64,000 nt of DNA from assembly GCF_014132355.1 (NCBI RefSeq), contig NZ_BLZO01000060.1, positions 1 through 64,000 on the forward strand, given 5' to 3'. The translations under genes were made by a program, and so were the position numbers. Each line of letters starts with the position of its first letter. Within the stretch, counting starts at the first letter, position 1. The notes under the pieces were generated by a model that was given only the letters and a program-made list of their open reading frames with translations, searched no databases and was not told the origin of the DNA. The stretch is from Okeania sp. KiyG1. Its GTDB lineage: Bacteria > Cyanobacteriota > Cyanobacteriia > Cyanobacteriales > Microcoleaceae. Shown here one piece after another: positions 17,792-28,400 of this stretch.

Positions 17792-18286
17792 TCAATTTTC
17801 TACACCAGCAACTTGAGCCAGAGCTTGAGCATACTTATTTAGCTCCTTTCCCAAAACCTCTAGTTCCTTTCGCAGTTCAGGCTCTTCTGACCACTGCTTT
17901 TCATGTTCTTTAGAACTAACGCCATCGGGTCTCTGAGTTTCCCACACCTCCAAACTAGGATGCCACTTAGTTACAAAAGGCCGTAGTCCTTGGTTAAGAA
18001 CAGCGATCGCGATACCACCAACTGAGTTATGTGAAGCACCCACACCAGGACCTGCTTCTTTCAAAATTTCACGAGTGGTTTCAAATAAACTATAGAGAGA
18101 GTCTAAAGCTTCTCTAAAAATGCCCTCCTCTTGGCCTAATGGTTGTATCGAAATGCGTGTCACCAGTTCAACATAGAGCGACCAAGCCGCATGACGTTCT
18201 GTTTGGTCTGCCTCCCACTCAGCAGACCCCAGGCCAAAAGGAAGGCTAACTGAAACTTTTTTTAAAACCGCCGGGTCTCGTTCCAT
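17792..18286 (-). CDS. Unrecognised 164-residue protein heading the TIR operon
   Basis: I cannot assign a family. The sequence starts MERDPAVLKKVSVSLPFGLG and is followed by SAEWEADQTERHAAWSLYVE, LVTRISIQPLG, a LYSLFETTREILKEAGPGVG helix, a Gly/Ser-rich NSVGGIAIAVLNQGLRPF segment and WHPSLEVWE. It ends in a Glu/Lys-rich helix and KYAQALAQVAG. There is no membrane segment, signal or Cys-rich site. Higher GC and balanced codon use suggest a well-conserved globular helical protein. Because it is the first gene and 17 nt from the TIR gene it could be a sensor, inhibitor or adaptor for the TIR protein. The operon promoter should lie just above 18286, next to the family D element. Confidence 0.75.
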   Translation of the reverse strand: MERDPAVLKKVSVSLPFGLGSAEWEADQTERHAAWSLYVELVTRISIQPLGQEEGIFREALDSLYSLFETTREILKEAGPGVGASHNSVGGIAIAVLNQGLRPFVTKWHPSLEVWETQRPDGVSSKEHEKQWSEEPELRKELEVLGKELNKYAQALAQVAGVEN

Positions 18287-18364
18287 TGAATTTTCTCCAT
18301 TACCATATCTACTAAGCCTTGGTTAGCCATCCTGCAATAAGTAAGCCTAGTTAGTCGAAATTTT

Positions 18365-18615
18365 GGCGTTGCTGAATTGAAGTATGAATGTGCGATTGTT
18401 TGGTTCTCGCCTTCGCCCCCGCTGGTCCCCCGCGCATTGGGGGACTTTTAGAGTTTTATTCCCCCCAAAATTGGGGGGCTAGGGGGGCAAAATCATATGT
18501 TTGGTTCTCGCCTTCGCCCCGCGCATCCCCCGCGCATTGGGGGACTTTTAGAGTTTTATTCCCCCCAAAATTGGGGGGCTAGGGGGGCAAAATCATACCC
18601 ATAATCAGCAACGCC
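18365..18615. repeat. Inverted-repeat element family D, with doubled core
   Basis: Termini GGCGTTGCTGA (18365) and TCAGCAACGCC (ending 18615) are inverted repeats. The core (TTTGGTTCTCGCCTTCGCCC, then CCCCCGCGCATTGGGGGAC, TTCCCCCCAAAATTGGGGGG and GGGGGGCAAAATCATA) is present twice in tandem. A second complete element is at 41111-41310, a fragment at 4920-5012, and a related piece lies inside the secretion-domain gene at 22340-22536. The rest of the interval 18287-18735 shows nothing else clear. Confidence 0.7.
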
Positions 18616-18735
18616 AACATTTTTAATACTATTGTAGTACCCTAATAATACGACTGTCAAGATGAAAGCCATAAACATCCATAATATTTAGAGGAGAATA
18701 TTTTTATTATACTAATCAACCGGATTTGATATAAT

Positions 18736-20082
18736 TCATCTATCAGGTTGGCGAGGTTTACGGGCAAAAAAGGTGAGAATTAAAATCAAAATTACCAATA
18801 TCAAACAACTATAAAGACCAGGTTTATAAGAACCCAATTTATCTTTAAATATAGCTAAAAAAGAAGGTCCTATGGCACTAGCTATGACCAGAATCATCAT
18901 CTGAAAACCAGAAATAGCACCCAAATAAGCTCTACCAAAAAAACGCGGTAAAGCCACTGCTGATAAAGTACCAAAAGATCCCATACTAATACCAAATCCA
19001 ACAATAGTTAATACCCGAAATAAAGGCACGCCAAAATTAGCAATAGCAGCCACACCTATTGCTTCACCAACCATCATAACCATGAATAAATATTTGATAT
19101 TAACTCTGTCTGCAGCTACCCCCATCAAATAACCAACAATTGTAGATACAACCGCCTGGGGTAAAAATATACTCACTGTCTGCACTTGGGATAATCCAAA
19201 TTCTGCACCAATATCAACGATATGAAAAGTGATACCTGTAAATATCAAAGACTGGGATGATAATACTAATGTCACCACCCAAAACATAATTGTGGCGATC
19301 GCTTCAGCGCGGGTAAAATCTTGTAAGTTGTTTTCAGATGAGTTTTCTACTTCAACCGTAGGTGTTTGTAACTCTCCATCCATTAATAAACCGCATTCTT
19401 CAGGAAGATCGCGATAAAATACCCACCCTATTAAACCCATACCAATACCAACAACTGCTGCCATAGTTAGCCAAGCATTTCGCCAACCTAAAATATTAAT
19501 CAATGAACTTGAAACTATGGGTGCAATAGAGAACCCAAAAACCATGAATAAACCATTAAGACCAGAAACAAAACCCCGACGACGGTTAAACCATTTACCG
19601 AGAGTGGTACGACTGGTCATGGTTAACATACCTTGGCCGGAAAAACGCAGGCAGACAAAACCTAATATCAGCATTAATAGCGCTATAGTTAAATCGGGAA
19701 TTCTAGGAAATGCGTTACTGATGAGAGTAGTTAGGCGATCGCTAAAACTGAGATAACACAAAGTTAAAGCTAAACCTACTGATGCACAAACAACAGTGAC
19801 TCGCGCCCCAAAACGGTCTAGCAATACTCCGCCATAAGGCAATAGTAAACCACTGGTCAAAGTACCAAAAAAATAAGCATTACTCAGTTGTAACCGTGAC
19901 AGACCAGTAGCAGCTAGTAAATAGTCAGTGAAAGCACTCATCCCAATAGTTTGAGCGGGTATACTCATTATTACCCCAATGGTGCAAACAATTAAAATTA
20001 TCCAGCCATAAAAAAACGGGAAATTTTTAGGAGCGAAAGGATAGTCGGGATGTAACAGATTTTTGGGAGTAATTTTCAACAT
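18736..20082 (-). CDS. Major facilitator superfamily transporter (monocarboxylate/oxalate-formate antiporter type)
   Basis: About 448 residues from ATG at 20082 (MLKITPKNLLHPDYPF); a longer frame to 20142 adds a poor leader, so I prefer the internal start. There are about twelve hydrophobic segments. A LLDRFGARVTVV loop after the second segment fits the MFS loop signature, followed by GKWFNRRRGFVSGLNG, typical of the MCT/OFA branch with its Arg-rich loop before transmembrane segment 5. A hydrophilic central loop (DLPEECGLLMDGELQTPTVE) separates the two halves. It would import or export a small organic anion; the substrate cannot be told from sequence. It is a single gene with repeat-filled flanks. 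Confidence 0.85.
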   Translation of the reverse strand: MLKITPKNLLHPDYPFAPKNFPFFYGWIILIVCTIGVIMSIPAQTIGMSAFTDYLLAATGLSRLQLSNAYFFGTLTSGLLLPYGGVLLDRFGARVTVVCASVGLALTLCYLSFSDRLTTLISNAFPRIPDLTIALLMLILGFVCLRFSGQGMLTMTSRTTLGKWFNRRRGFVSGLNGLFMVFGFSIAPIVSSSLINILGWRNAWLTMAAVVGIGMGLIGWVFYRDLPEECGLLMDGELQTPTVEVENSSENNLQDFTRAEAIATIMFWVVTLVLSSQSLIFTGITFHIVDIGAEFGLSQVQTVSIFLPQAVVSTIVGYLMGVAADRVNIKYLFMVMMVGEAIGVAAIANFGVPLFRVLTIVGFGISMGSFGTLSAVALPRFFGRAYLGAISGFQMMILVIASAIGPSFLAIFKDKLGSYKPGLYSCLILVILILILTFFARKPRQPDR

Positions 20083-20126
20083 AATTATGATTTTTGCCAA
20101 GCAAAGAACGTATAAACTAATATCAT

Positions 20127-20257
20127 CAGGACTTACGCACAAATACTAAATCCAGTGAGGGCGAATGCCATTTGCTAAGGGAATGCTCCGCTTTATATGT
20201 TGCGGAGCAAAACGCCCCTACATATTGGGTTGTCAAGGTTAATTTGCGTAAGTCCTG
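20127..20257. repeat. Inverted-repeat element family B
   Basis: Complete copy from CAGGACTTACGCA (20127) to TTGCGTAAGTCCTG (20257) with the GGGCGAATGCCATTTGC hairpin enlarged by a GGAATGCTCCGC module inside. It starts about 45 nt upstream of the transporter start and may influence its promoter. Confidence 0.75.
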
Positions 20258-20338
20258 CTATAAACTAATATCATGTCCGAAGGAGAGGCTTTAAACTGAA
20301 TGGGGATTAATTATCAATTATCCATTATCCATTATCCA

Positions 20339-20452
20339 CAGGACTTACGCACTGATACTAAATCCAGTAAGGGCGCAATTCGGAGCTTTGCGGAGCGCAA
20401 ATGCCATTCGCCCCTACATATGGCGTTTTCAAGGTTTATTTGCGTAAGTCCT
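20339..20452. repeat. Inverted-repeat element family B
   Basis: Complete copy with ends CAGGACTTACGCAC and TTGCGTAAGTCCT. The interior carries GGGCGCAATTCGGAGCTTTG, a variant of the hairpin inserts seen in other copies. It lies between the hydroxylase fragment and the other B element, next to a short AATTATCCATTATCC run. Confidence 0.7.
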
Positions 20453-20465
20453 AATCCATTAATAA

Positions 20466-20771
20466 TTACTTTTCTAAAGCTTTATCCCACTCTAACTGAT
20501 GAGCCAAACCATACTTAATAAAATCTTCTGTTTTTGCTCTATCGCTTTTACCAAAAACTCCTAAACTATAAGGGTTATCTTGCATACGTTGTCTAACTTG
20601 CTCTCGTTCAAATTTTGCTACTTCCTCTCTAGGGCGATCGGGTTTAAAAAAGTCTACAACTAAAACTACTCTGTCATAATTAGTGTAATTATGGGGACAG
20701 TGTGGATAACTGTGGTCTAAAATCATAAACTTGCCTTCTTGCCAGTAAAGTTTATCGTGGCATATTTTCAT
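20466..20771 (-). pseudogene. Aspartyl/asparaginyl beta-hydroxylase, C-terminal fragment
   Basis: 101 codons. The stretch EGKFMILDHSYPHCPHNYTN followed by YDRVVLVVDFFKPDRPREEV matches the end of the aspartyl/asparaginyl beta-hydroxylase (AspH) domain: a DxSxxH-type iron-binding His, then an Asn and the RVVLxVDFxxP strand. The family's N-terminal half, with the first iron ligand and the 2-oxoglutarate site, is missing: full domains are about 170 residues or more. Upstream (20772-20870) no matching coding sequence is apparent. The fragment is probably inactive, or the rest was lost when repeats moved in. It could also be a short family variant. Confidence 0.55.
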
Positions 20772-21429
20772 ATCTGATAGTTAAGAGAATGAAAAACTCT
20801 AGTGTTATATCAAAATAGGGTAGTCCTGCATAGTAATGCTGAATAGAAATAAGCAATGCCTAGTGTAGGCATCCTACCCGCGACGGGAGCAAGATGCTCC
20901 CACTACCCTGTCTGGTAACAACAATAATTACAATGCACCACCATTACAGTGCACCACCATTACAATGCACCACCACCCAAAATAGCAGTATCAAGACTTA
21001 TACAAATATACTAAGTGTTTGCAATTCAACTGACTCGAATGTTAACTATTATCTTACAGCGGTTTTCATTTCAGTAAACCACAGTAGGGGCGTTAACGAT
21101 AGTTATGCGAAGCAAATGGCATTTGCGCTCCGCAAAGCTCCGAATTGCGCCCTTATAGGTTTTTGGTTATGACGATGTGGTTTATCAATCTGAAAAGGGC
21201 TGTAGTTGGGCCTGGGTTAACAACTATTATATTAAAGATCAAAGGTTCTAATATTATTATATGGGAATAGGAAAATTAGGGTGTTCAGTTTAGTGGTATT
21301 AACAGGAGGATAGTTGCTACAATTTCTAGAAGAAAAATACGATGATATTGTGAAACTAAAAATAGTGTCGTTGCCTAATTTCTCTGTTTACTTATAAATT
21401 AATGTTATAACTGCCTGCAGAAGTCTTTT
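20772..21429. other. Gene-free interval upstream of the secretion-domain gene
   Basis: It contains the hairpin GGGAGCAAGATGCTCCCA (about 20885), three tandem 16-bp units of the type TACAATGCACCACCAT (about 20930-20976), and a family B remnant with module inserts (about 21083-21165). The last 200 bases before ATG at 21430 are not repetitive and probably contain the promoter of the giant gene; no strong Shine-Dalgarno sequence is seen. Confidence 0.5.
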
Positions 21430-22437
21430 ATGAAAGCTAATAAATTAGAATCTTACAGTATAACAGCTCTGACTGTAATTTTAGGGATATTGGCTACAAC
21501 TCCCGCCAAATCTCAACCCATAACCCCCTCAAACGATGGCACAGGTACAACTGTCAATCAAAACGGCAATCAATTTAATATTCAAGGTGGCACTCACAAC
21601 GGGACTAACCTCTTCCACAGTTTCGATCGATTCAACGTTAACTCCGGTCAAACAGCCAACTTTGTCACTACTCCAGATACTCGCAACATTCTGGGTAGAA
21701 TTACAGGTGGAGACCCTTCTATAATTAACGGTCTCATCCAAGTCATCGGTGGTAACTCTAACCTCTTCTTGATGAACCCCGCAGGCATAATGTTTGGCCC
21801 CAATGCTAGCCTTAATGTCCCCGCCTCATTCAGCGTTACTACTGCTACAGGTATAGGCTTTAACAGTAATAATTTCTGGTTTCAAGCTATGGGAACAAAT
21901 GATTATGCCAACCTAGTAGGAAACCCCAGTGGCTATAAATTTAATGTATCAAACCCAGGCGCAATAGTTAATGAAGGAAACCTGAGTTTAAACCCTGGAG
22001 AAAATCTTACTTTGTTGGGTGGCACGGTTATCAACACGGGGCAACTCGCCACAGCAGGCGGTAACGTTACTATTGCAGCAGTAGAAGGAGGTAGTACCCT
22101 GAGAATATCCCAACCAGGAAATTTATTAAGTTTGGAAGTAGGTTCAACAGCAGCGAATGGGGAAGCTCTCTCTGGTATAAACCCCTTATCGTTGCCCGAA
22201 CTTTTAACAGGTGGAGAAGTAACTCAGGCCACATCTATGACTGTGAATGGAAATGGTGATGTGGTGTTGATAGATTCAAATACAATAGTGGGTGATATAT
22301 CAGGAGATGCGATCGCTTCGGGAAACATAGATGTATCGCTCTCCCCTAACCCCCGTTCAACAAAAAGCGCAGCAACATCTGGCCTTCCTCTTGATCAGGG
22401 GGACGGGAGGGGGATCGCTCAAGGGGGATATGAATAG
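21430..22437 (+). CDS. N-terminal two-partner-secretion (TPS) domain of the giant CHAT protein
   Basis: 335 codons. A signal peptide (about 1-28, ILGILATTPAKSQP) is followed by a filamentous-hemagglutinin N-terminal domain: TNLFHSFDRFNVNSGQTANF, FMNPAGI-type motif in SNLFLMNPAGIMFGPNASL, and FSVTTATGI (about 55-150). The domain continues as a beta-helix into LLGGTVINTGQLATAGGNV. This domain directs export through an outer-membrane TpsB/Omp85-like pore; no TpsB gene is in the window. The frame leaves the natural protein around residue 303 (after GNIDVSL), where dispersed-repeat DNA begins, and ends at TAG 22437. The natural continuation is in the +1 frame (next entry), so this is the first part of a broken about 3,270-residue gene. 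Confidence 0.85.
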   Translation: MKANKLESYSITALTVILGILATTPAKSQPITPSNDGTGTTVNQNGNQFNIQGGTHNGTNLFHSFDRFNVNSGQTANFVTTPDTRNILGRITGGDPSIINGLIQVIGGNSNLFLMNPAGIMFGPNASLNVPASFSVTTATGIGFNSNNFWFQAMGTNDYANLVGNPSGYKFNVSNPGAIVNEGNLSLNPGENLTLLGGTVINTGQLATAGGNVTIAAVEGGSTLRISQPGNLLSLEVGSTAANGEALSGINPLSLPELLTGGEVTQATSMTVNGNGDVVLIDSNTIVGDISGDAIASGNIDVSLSPNPRSTKSAATSGLPLDQGDGRGIAQGGYE

Positions 22438-25400
22438 TCTTCTTCTTTCCCAGGGAGACAGAAGGGGGAACTCTCAAGGAATAGAAACGAATACCAACTC
22501 CAGTTCCCCCCTTAAAAAGGGGGGTCAGGGGGGATCTAATATTGGTGGACAAGTAAATATTTTAGGCGATCGCGTAGCAATTATTGATGCCAATATTAAC
22601 GCCGATGGTCTAAATGGAGGGGGAAGAGTATTAATTGGAGGGGACTTTCAAGGTGATGGAATAGTACTCAACTCTCAGCAAACTTTTGTCAATCAAAACT
22701 CATTTATTTCCGCTGATGCTACCACAAATGGTGACGGCGGTCAAGTCATAATTTGGTCAGATGGAATTACTAATTTTTCCGGGAATATTAGTGCGAGAGG
22801 AGGAGAATTTTCTGGTGATGGAGGGTTTGTTGAAGTATCTGGAAAACAGCAATTAATATTTGATGGAAATGTCAATGTTAGTGCTGAATTTGGCACCCCA
22901 GGAACAATATTATTAGACCCAGAAAATATCACAGTGGGAGAGTCAGAAAATACTGAAAGTTCAGAAACAGAAACAGTAGATGATAATTCGGAAGTGGCAT
23001 CTGGTGAAAATTCGGAAAATTCAGAAACTACAGAAAATACTGAAAGTTCAGAAACAGAAACAGTAGATAATAATTCGGAAGTGGCATCTGGTGAAAATAC
23101 AGAAGAAAATGTTGATAATTCAGAAATAACAGAAAATACAAATTCAGAGACAGAAGTTACTTCTACAGAAAATACTGATAATTCAGAAAAAACAGAAACA
23201 GAAACAGAAACACCAATAGACCCCTTTGCTCAAGATGAAAATGCTGATGTGACAATTTCAGCAGAAAATTTTGGGGAGTTATCAGGAGATATAATTTTAT
23301 TTGCCGACAACGATATAACAATTAATGAAAAGATAGAAACTACCGAATCTGTAGAATTAAAAGCAGGTAGAAGTATTAATATAAATGCCGATATTGATAC
23401 ATCAATTGGCAATGGAAATATTGACTTACTTGGTAATAATGATGAAATGAATATTGCTAACCGGAGTGCCGGAGTAGCATCAATAAATCAACTAGATGGA
23501 ACAACATTAAATGCTGGTAGTGGAACGATTAATATTCAGTTAGGAAATTTGGGAGAAGTAGGGGATATAAATCTGGCAAATTTAACAACTACAGGGAAAA
23601 TTTTAGTTAATGCCAATGGTGGAAATATTGCTAGAGTTTCTGATAGTTCAATTATTAATGCAGGTAGTGTTTTATTTGAAACAAATGGCAGTGGAGGAAT
23701 AGGTTTAGCGGGTGCGTCTTTGCAGTTGAATGTAGAAAATTTAGAAGCGGTTTCTGGTAGTGGTGGAGCGTTTTTTGATGTGTTGGGAGATGTGAATATT
23801 GGTGATGTGAGTGAGGATGTAAATGGTATTGTTACTGCTGGGGGAGATATAGAAATTCAGAGTGCAGGAAATGTGACTTTAACAGAAAGTCTTTCTACTT
23901 CGGAGCAAGATACTCCTACTTCGGAGCAAGATACTCCTACTTCGGAGCAAGATACTCCTACTTCGGAGCAAGATACTCCTACTTCGGAGCAAGATACTCC
24001 CACTTCCGAGCAAGATGCTCCCACTATAGAAAATAATTCAGAGCAAGATAATCCTACTTCCCAACAAGATACTCCTACTTCGGAGCAAGATGCTCCTACT
24101 TCGGAACAAGATGCTCCCACTTTGGAACAAGATACTCCGACTTCGGAGCAAGATGCTCCGACTAGAGAAAATAATTCTGAGGTGGAATCTACAGAAAATA
24201 CAGAAATTGATAGTGGTAGAGGTGGTGCAATTAATATTGAAGCTACGGGAGATATTGTTGCTACAGGTAGTGGAATTAGTGGGGAAAGTGTTTTTCTATC
24301 TGGGACGAATATTACAATAAATGATGAATTCGATGAAACTTCTGGGGATGGGAATGTTCAGTTGTTCGCGATAAACGATATAACTGTTGAGGATATCGCA
24401 GATGATGTCTTGGAATTTCTACCTGGAACAGGAGAGATAGAATTTCGTGCAGATGTGGATGAGGATGGAATTGGTACTGTGACGATGTTAGATAATCTGC
24501 CAGATGTTAGCAGCAACGAGGATACCTTTAAGAATGGTGCGGATACTATTAAGACCAATGGGCGAAATTTGACTATTGCTGGTGCCAGTATTAGTTTGGG
24601 TAATGTTGATACTTCTTGGTTCCCAACCGGGGACTTGCTGGCAACTATAGATGTGGATGAGGGAGGAGCTATACCATCAGAAGAAGAGGATAAGAGTGGA
24701 CTAATATCAACAGAATCTATCTCTGGAGATATTCTTACAGATTCGTTAGAGAGTTTATCTATCAATCGGGATGGGGGTAATGTTAATATTGAGGCGGTAG
24801 GGGATATTACTACGGCAGAAATTATTACTAATTCTGGTGAATTTTTTGTTGTATCTGAAGGAGAACAGGGAAGCGGTGGTAGTGGCAATGCTGGTCAGAT
24901 TAACATAGAAAGTACCACAGGTTCAATTGATACCACGGCCGGATCGCTTTTTGCTCGTTCATTTTTCGGGGATGGGGGTGCTATTTCTCTGGAAGCAGAG
25001 GGCGACATTGCTACAAAATCTATCTCAAATGATGGCGAATCTGGAAATGGCGGTGCTATATCACTACAAGCAGGGGGTAATATAACTACAGAAAACTTAA
25101 ATTCCTATTCTTTATCAAATGATGGCGAATCTGGAAATGGCGGTGCTATATCACTACAAGCAGGGGGCGATATCGCAATAGAAGACCTCAATTCCTATTC
25201 TTTAAATGATGGCGAATCTGGGGATGGAGGGGCTATTTTTCTGGACGCAGGAGGTAATATAACTACAGAAGACCTTAATTCCTATTCTTTATCAAATGAT
25301 GGTGCATCAGGAGATGGCGGTACTATTTCTCTGGAAGCAGGGGGCGATATAACTACAGAAGATATCAATTCCTATTCTTTATCAAATGATGGTGCATCAG

Positions 25401-28400
25401 GAGATGGCGGTGCTATATCACTACAAGCAGGGGGCGATATAACTACAGAAGACCTTAATTCCTATTCTTTATCAAATGATGGTGCATCAGGAGATGGCGG
25501 TACTATTTCTCTGGAAGCAAGAGGTAATATAACTACAGAAGATATCAATTCCTATTCTTTATCAAATGATGGTGCATCAGGAGATGGCAGTACTATTTTT
25601 CTGGAAGCAGGAGGTAATATAACTACAGAAGATATCAATTCCTATTCTTTATCAAATGATGGTGCATCAGGAGATGGGGGTAATATTTCTCTGGAAGCAG
25701 GGAGTAATATAACTACAGAAAACCTCAATTCCTATTCTTTCTCAAATGATGGCAATTCAGGGAATGGAGGTACTATTTTCCTCAACGCAGAAACTATCAA
25801 ATTTAATCAACCAAAAGATGCAGATACAGAACAACTGCAAATAAATACATTCTCAGTCGGAACAAACAACTCCGAAAAAGGTGGAGACGTTAACATTACC
25901 ACCAACAACCTCAGCAATGTAGAAATATTGACACTATCTAGCAACTCCGAGTCAGGACAAGTAACAATAGAAAATAAATCAAGAGGAAACCTTCTACTGA
26001 ATGACTTATCCATCATCACCAGTAAACAAATAGCGACCGACACCCCTTTGTCAGGAGAAATAATAATAGACGTAGGCAGCACAGAAGGGCGATCGGGAAA
26101 CGTCAACATTTTCAGTTCAGGCAACCTCAACCTCAACAACGTCACCATCGCAAGTGACACCAAAGGAGACCAAAATGCTGGAGAAGTCTACATCGATAGC
26201 CAAAAAAACATCACACTCGACAACACTAATATCTTCAGTATCACCAACGCCGAAGGAGACGCAGGCAACATCACCCTTGTAACTCCCCGAAACATTCAAC
26301 TCACCAACAACAGCAAACTCCGAGCAAGTACAGAAGGTACAGGTAACGCAGGCATTATCGACATCCAAGCAAACAAGCTCAACCTACAGCAAGGGACTAG
26401 CATAATTACAGAAACTTTTGCAGCAGGTGCGCCAGGAGAGATTGCCATCAACGCCAACACTGTAGACATTGGGGAAGATGCTCAAATCAGTAGCACATTA
26501 GTATTAGGCTCAACCAGCACTGAAGACGGAGGCAATATTACCATCAACACCAACGAACTTAATATCACGGGAAAACTCGGAATATTCGCAGAAACCGAAG
26601 GAACGGCCAACGCGGGCACCCTTACCCTCAGTCCTTACAAAGACAACCCAGACCTCAACATCAATTTCAGCAACAACGGTTTTATTTCTGCTTCTACCTC
26701 CTCCACAGGTAATGGGGGTAATATTAACCTCAGTGCCCCAGAAACTATAGATATTGCTGGAAAAGGATTCATCGCTGTAGAAACCTCAGACAAAGGAAAC
26801 GCTGGTATTATCAACATTGAAACCCAAAACCTCACCCTCTCAGATGGAGTAGCTATATTCGCTTCTACCACAGACAAAGGAAACGGTGGAGCGATCGAGA
26901 TCGACACCGAAGACTTCACCCTAGAAACAGGAACAAGTTTAACTACACAAACCAATAATCAAGGAAAAGCTGGAGATATAGAAATCAACACCAGAAAACT
27001 AACCATAGGAGAAGATGCCCAAATTAGTGCCACAGCAAGAGAAGGAGCAACCAATACCGAAGCAGGAGGCAACATTACCATTAATGCTACAGATTTACTA
27101 ATATCAGGTCAACTAGGAATATTCGTAGAAACAGCAGGAGAAACTCCGGCAGGTACTCTTACTCTCAACCCTTATAAGAGAGGGGAGCAGGGGAGTAGAG
27201 AAAATCGTTCCCCTCGCTTTGACCCCGACCTCAATATTACTTTCACCGAAAATGGCTTTATCTCAGCACTCACCACAGCAAGTGGAGATGGAGGTAACAT
27301 CAATATATTCGCTCCAGAAAATATAAATATTTCAGGGGAAGGACGAATAACAGTTGAAACAGAAGACAGAGGAAACGCAGGCATCATCAATATCGAAACC
27401 AAAAACCTCACAATAGCTGAAAACACAACTATATCAGCAGCTACTTCCGATAGTGGAGACGGAGGCAGCATCAACATCAACCCCAGTGAAACTTTTCAAC
27501 TGGAAGGTCAAATTATTACGGAGACTACCGGAGCTGGAGACGGAGGAAAAATTACTATTAACACAGGGGAACTATCAGCCGAAAATAGTACCATCTCAGC
27601 CAGAAGCACAAGTACTGGCAACGCAGGCGCAATAGAAATCACAGCTCAAGAAAATATCGTAACAGGGGTTATCCAATCTTCTGCCTCAGAATCATCTGAA
27701 TCACAAGAAGCTGCTAACGGAAGTGACATTACTATTACCAGTGAAGAAGGAGAAATAAATGCCACCCAACCCATCCAATCATTTTCTGAAAATGGTAACG
27801 CTGGAGATGTGACTCTGACTGCCAAAACAGACGTGACTACTAATACCATCAGTTCCCACGGAGAACAACAAGGCGGTGAAATTACCATAATTACAGAAAC
27901 AGGAAACATAGACACCAGTAATGGATTTTTGGCAAACTATTCTGGGGAGGGAACTGGCGGCAACCTCACCCTAGAAGCATCCGCAGGAAACATCACTACC
28001 AGTGACATTTACTCCTTTGCCGATGCAGACGGTGGCCAAATTCTCTTAAAAGCAGGAGGTGACATCAATATCACCGAAAATAGTAATGTTATCTCTGCCT
28101 CCGAACCATCAGAAAAAGAGGGGGAGAGGGGGAGCGGGGGAGTAGGGAGAGGGGGAGATATTATTCTCGAAGCAGGTAACAACATCAACACCACAGCAGC
28201 AAGAATATATTCCGGTGCAGATGAGGGCGATACAGGTACAATAGATATTGTTGCGGATGACGCAATAGAAGTAGGTCAAATAGACCTGGAATCAGGGTTT
28301 GTCAGAGAAGAAAGACCAGTATTTAACAATTTTACCCTCATACCTAGACCCCAAGGAGAAGCCACCCAAGGAGTAGCAGGAAATATCAATATTACTAGCA

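Noticed and set aside
18388-18582. 64-codon plus-strand ORF
   Set aside because: It lies entirely within the doubled family D element and its sequence is low-complexity repeat translation.
20894-21172. 92-codon ORF MLPLPCLVTT...
   Set aside because: Made from the 16-bp tandem repeat and a family B remnant; no start signal and His/Thr-rich low complexity.
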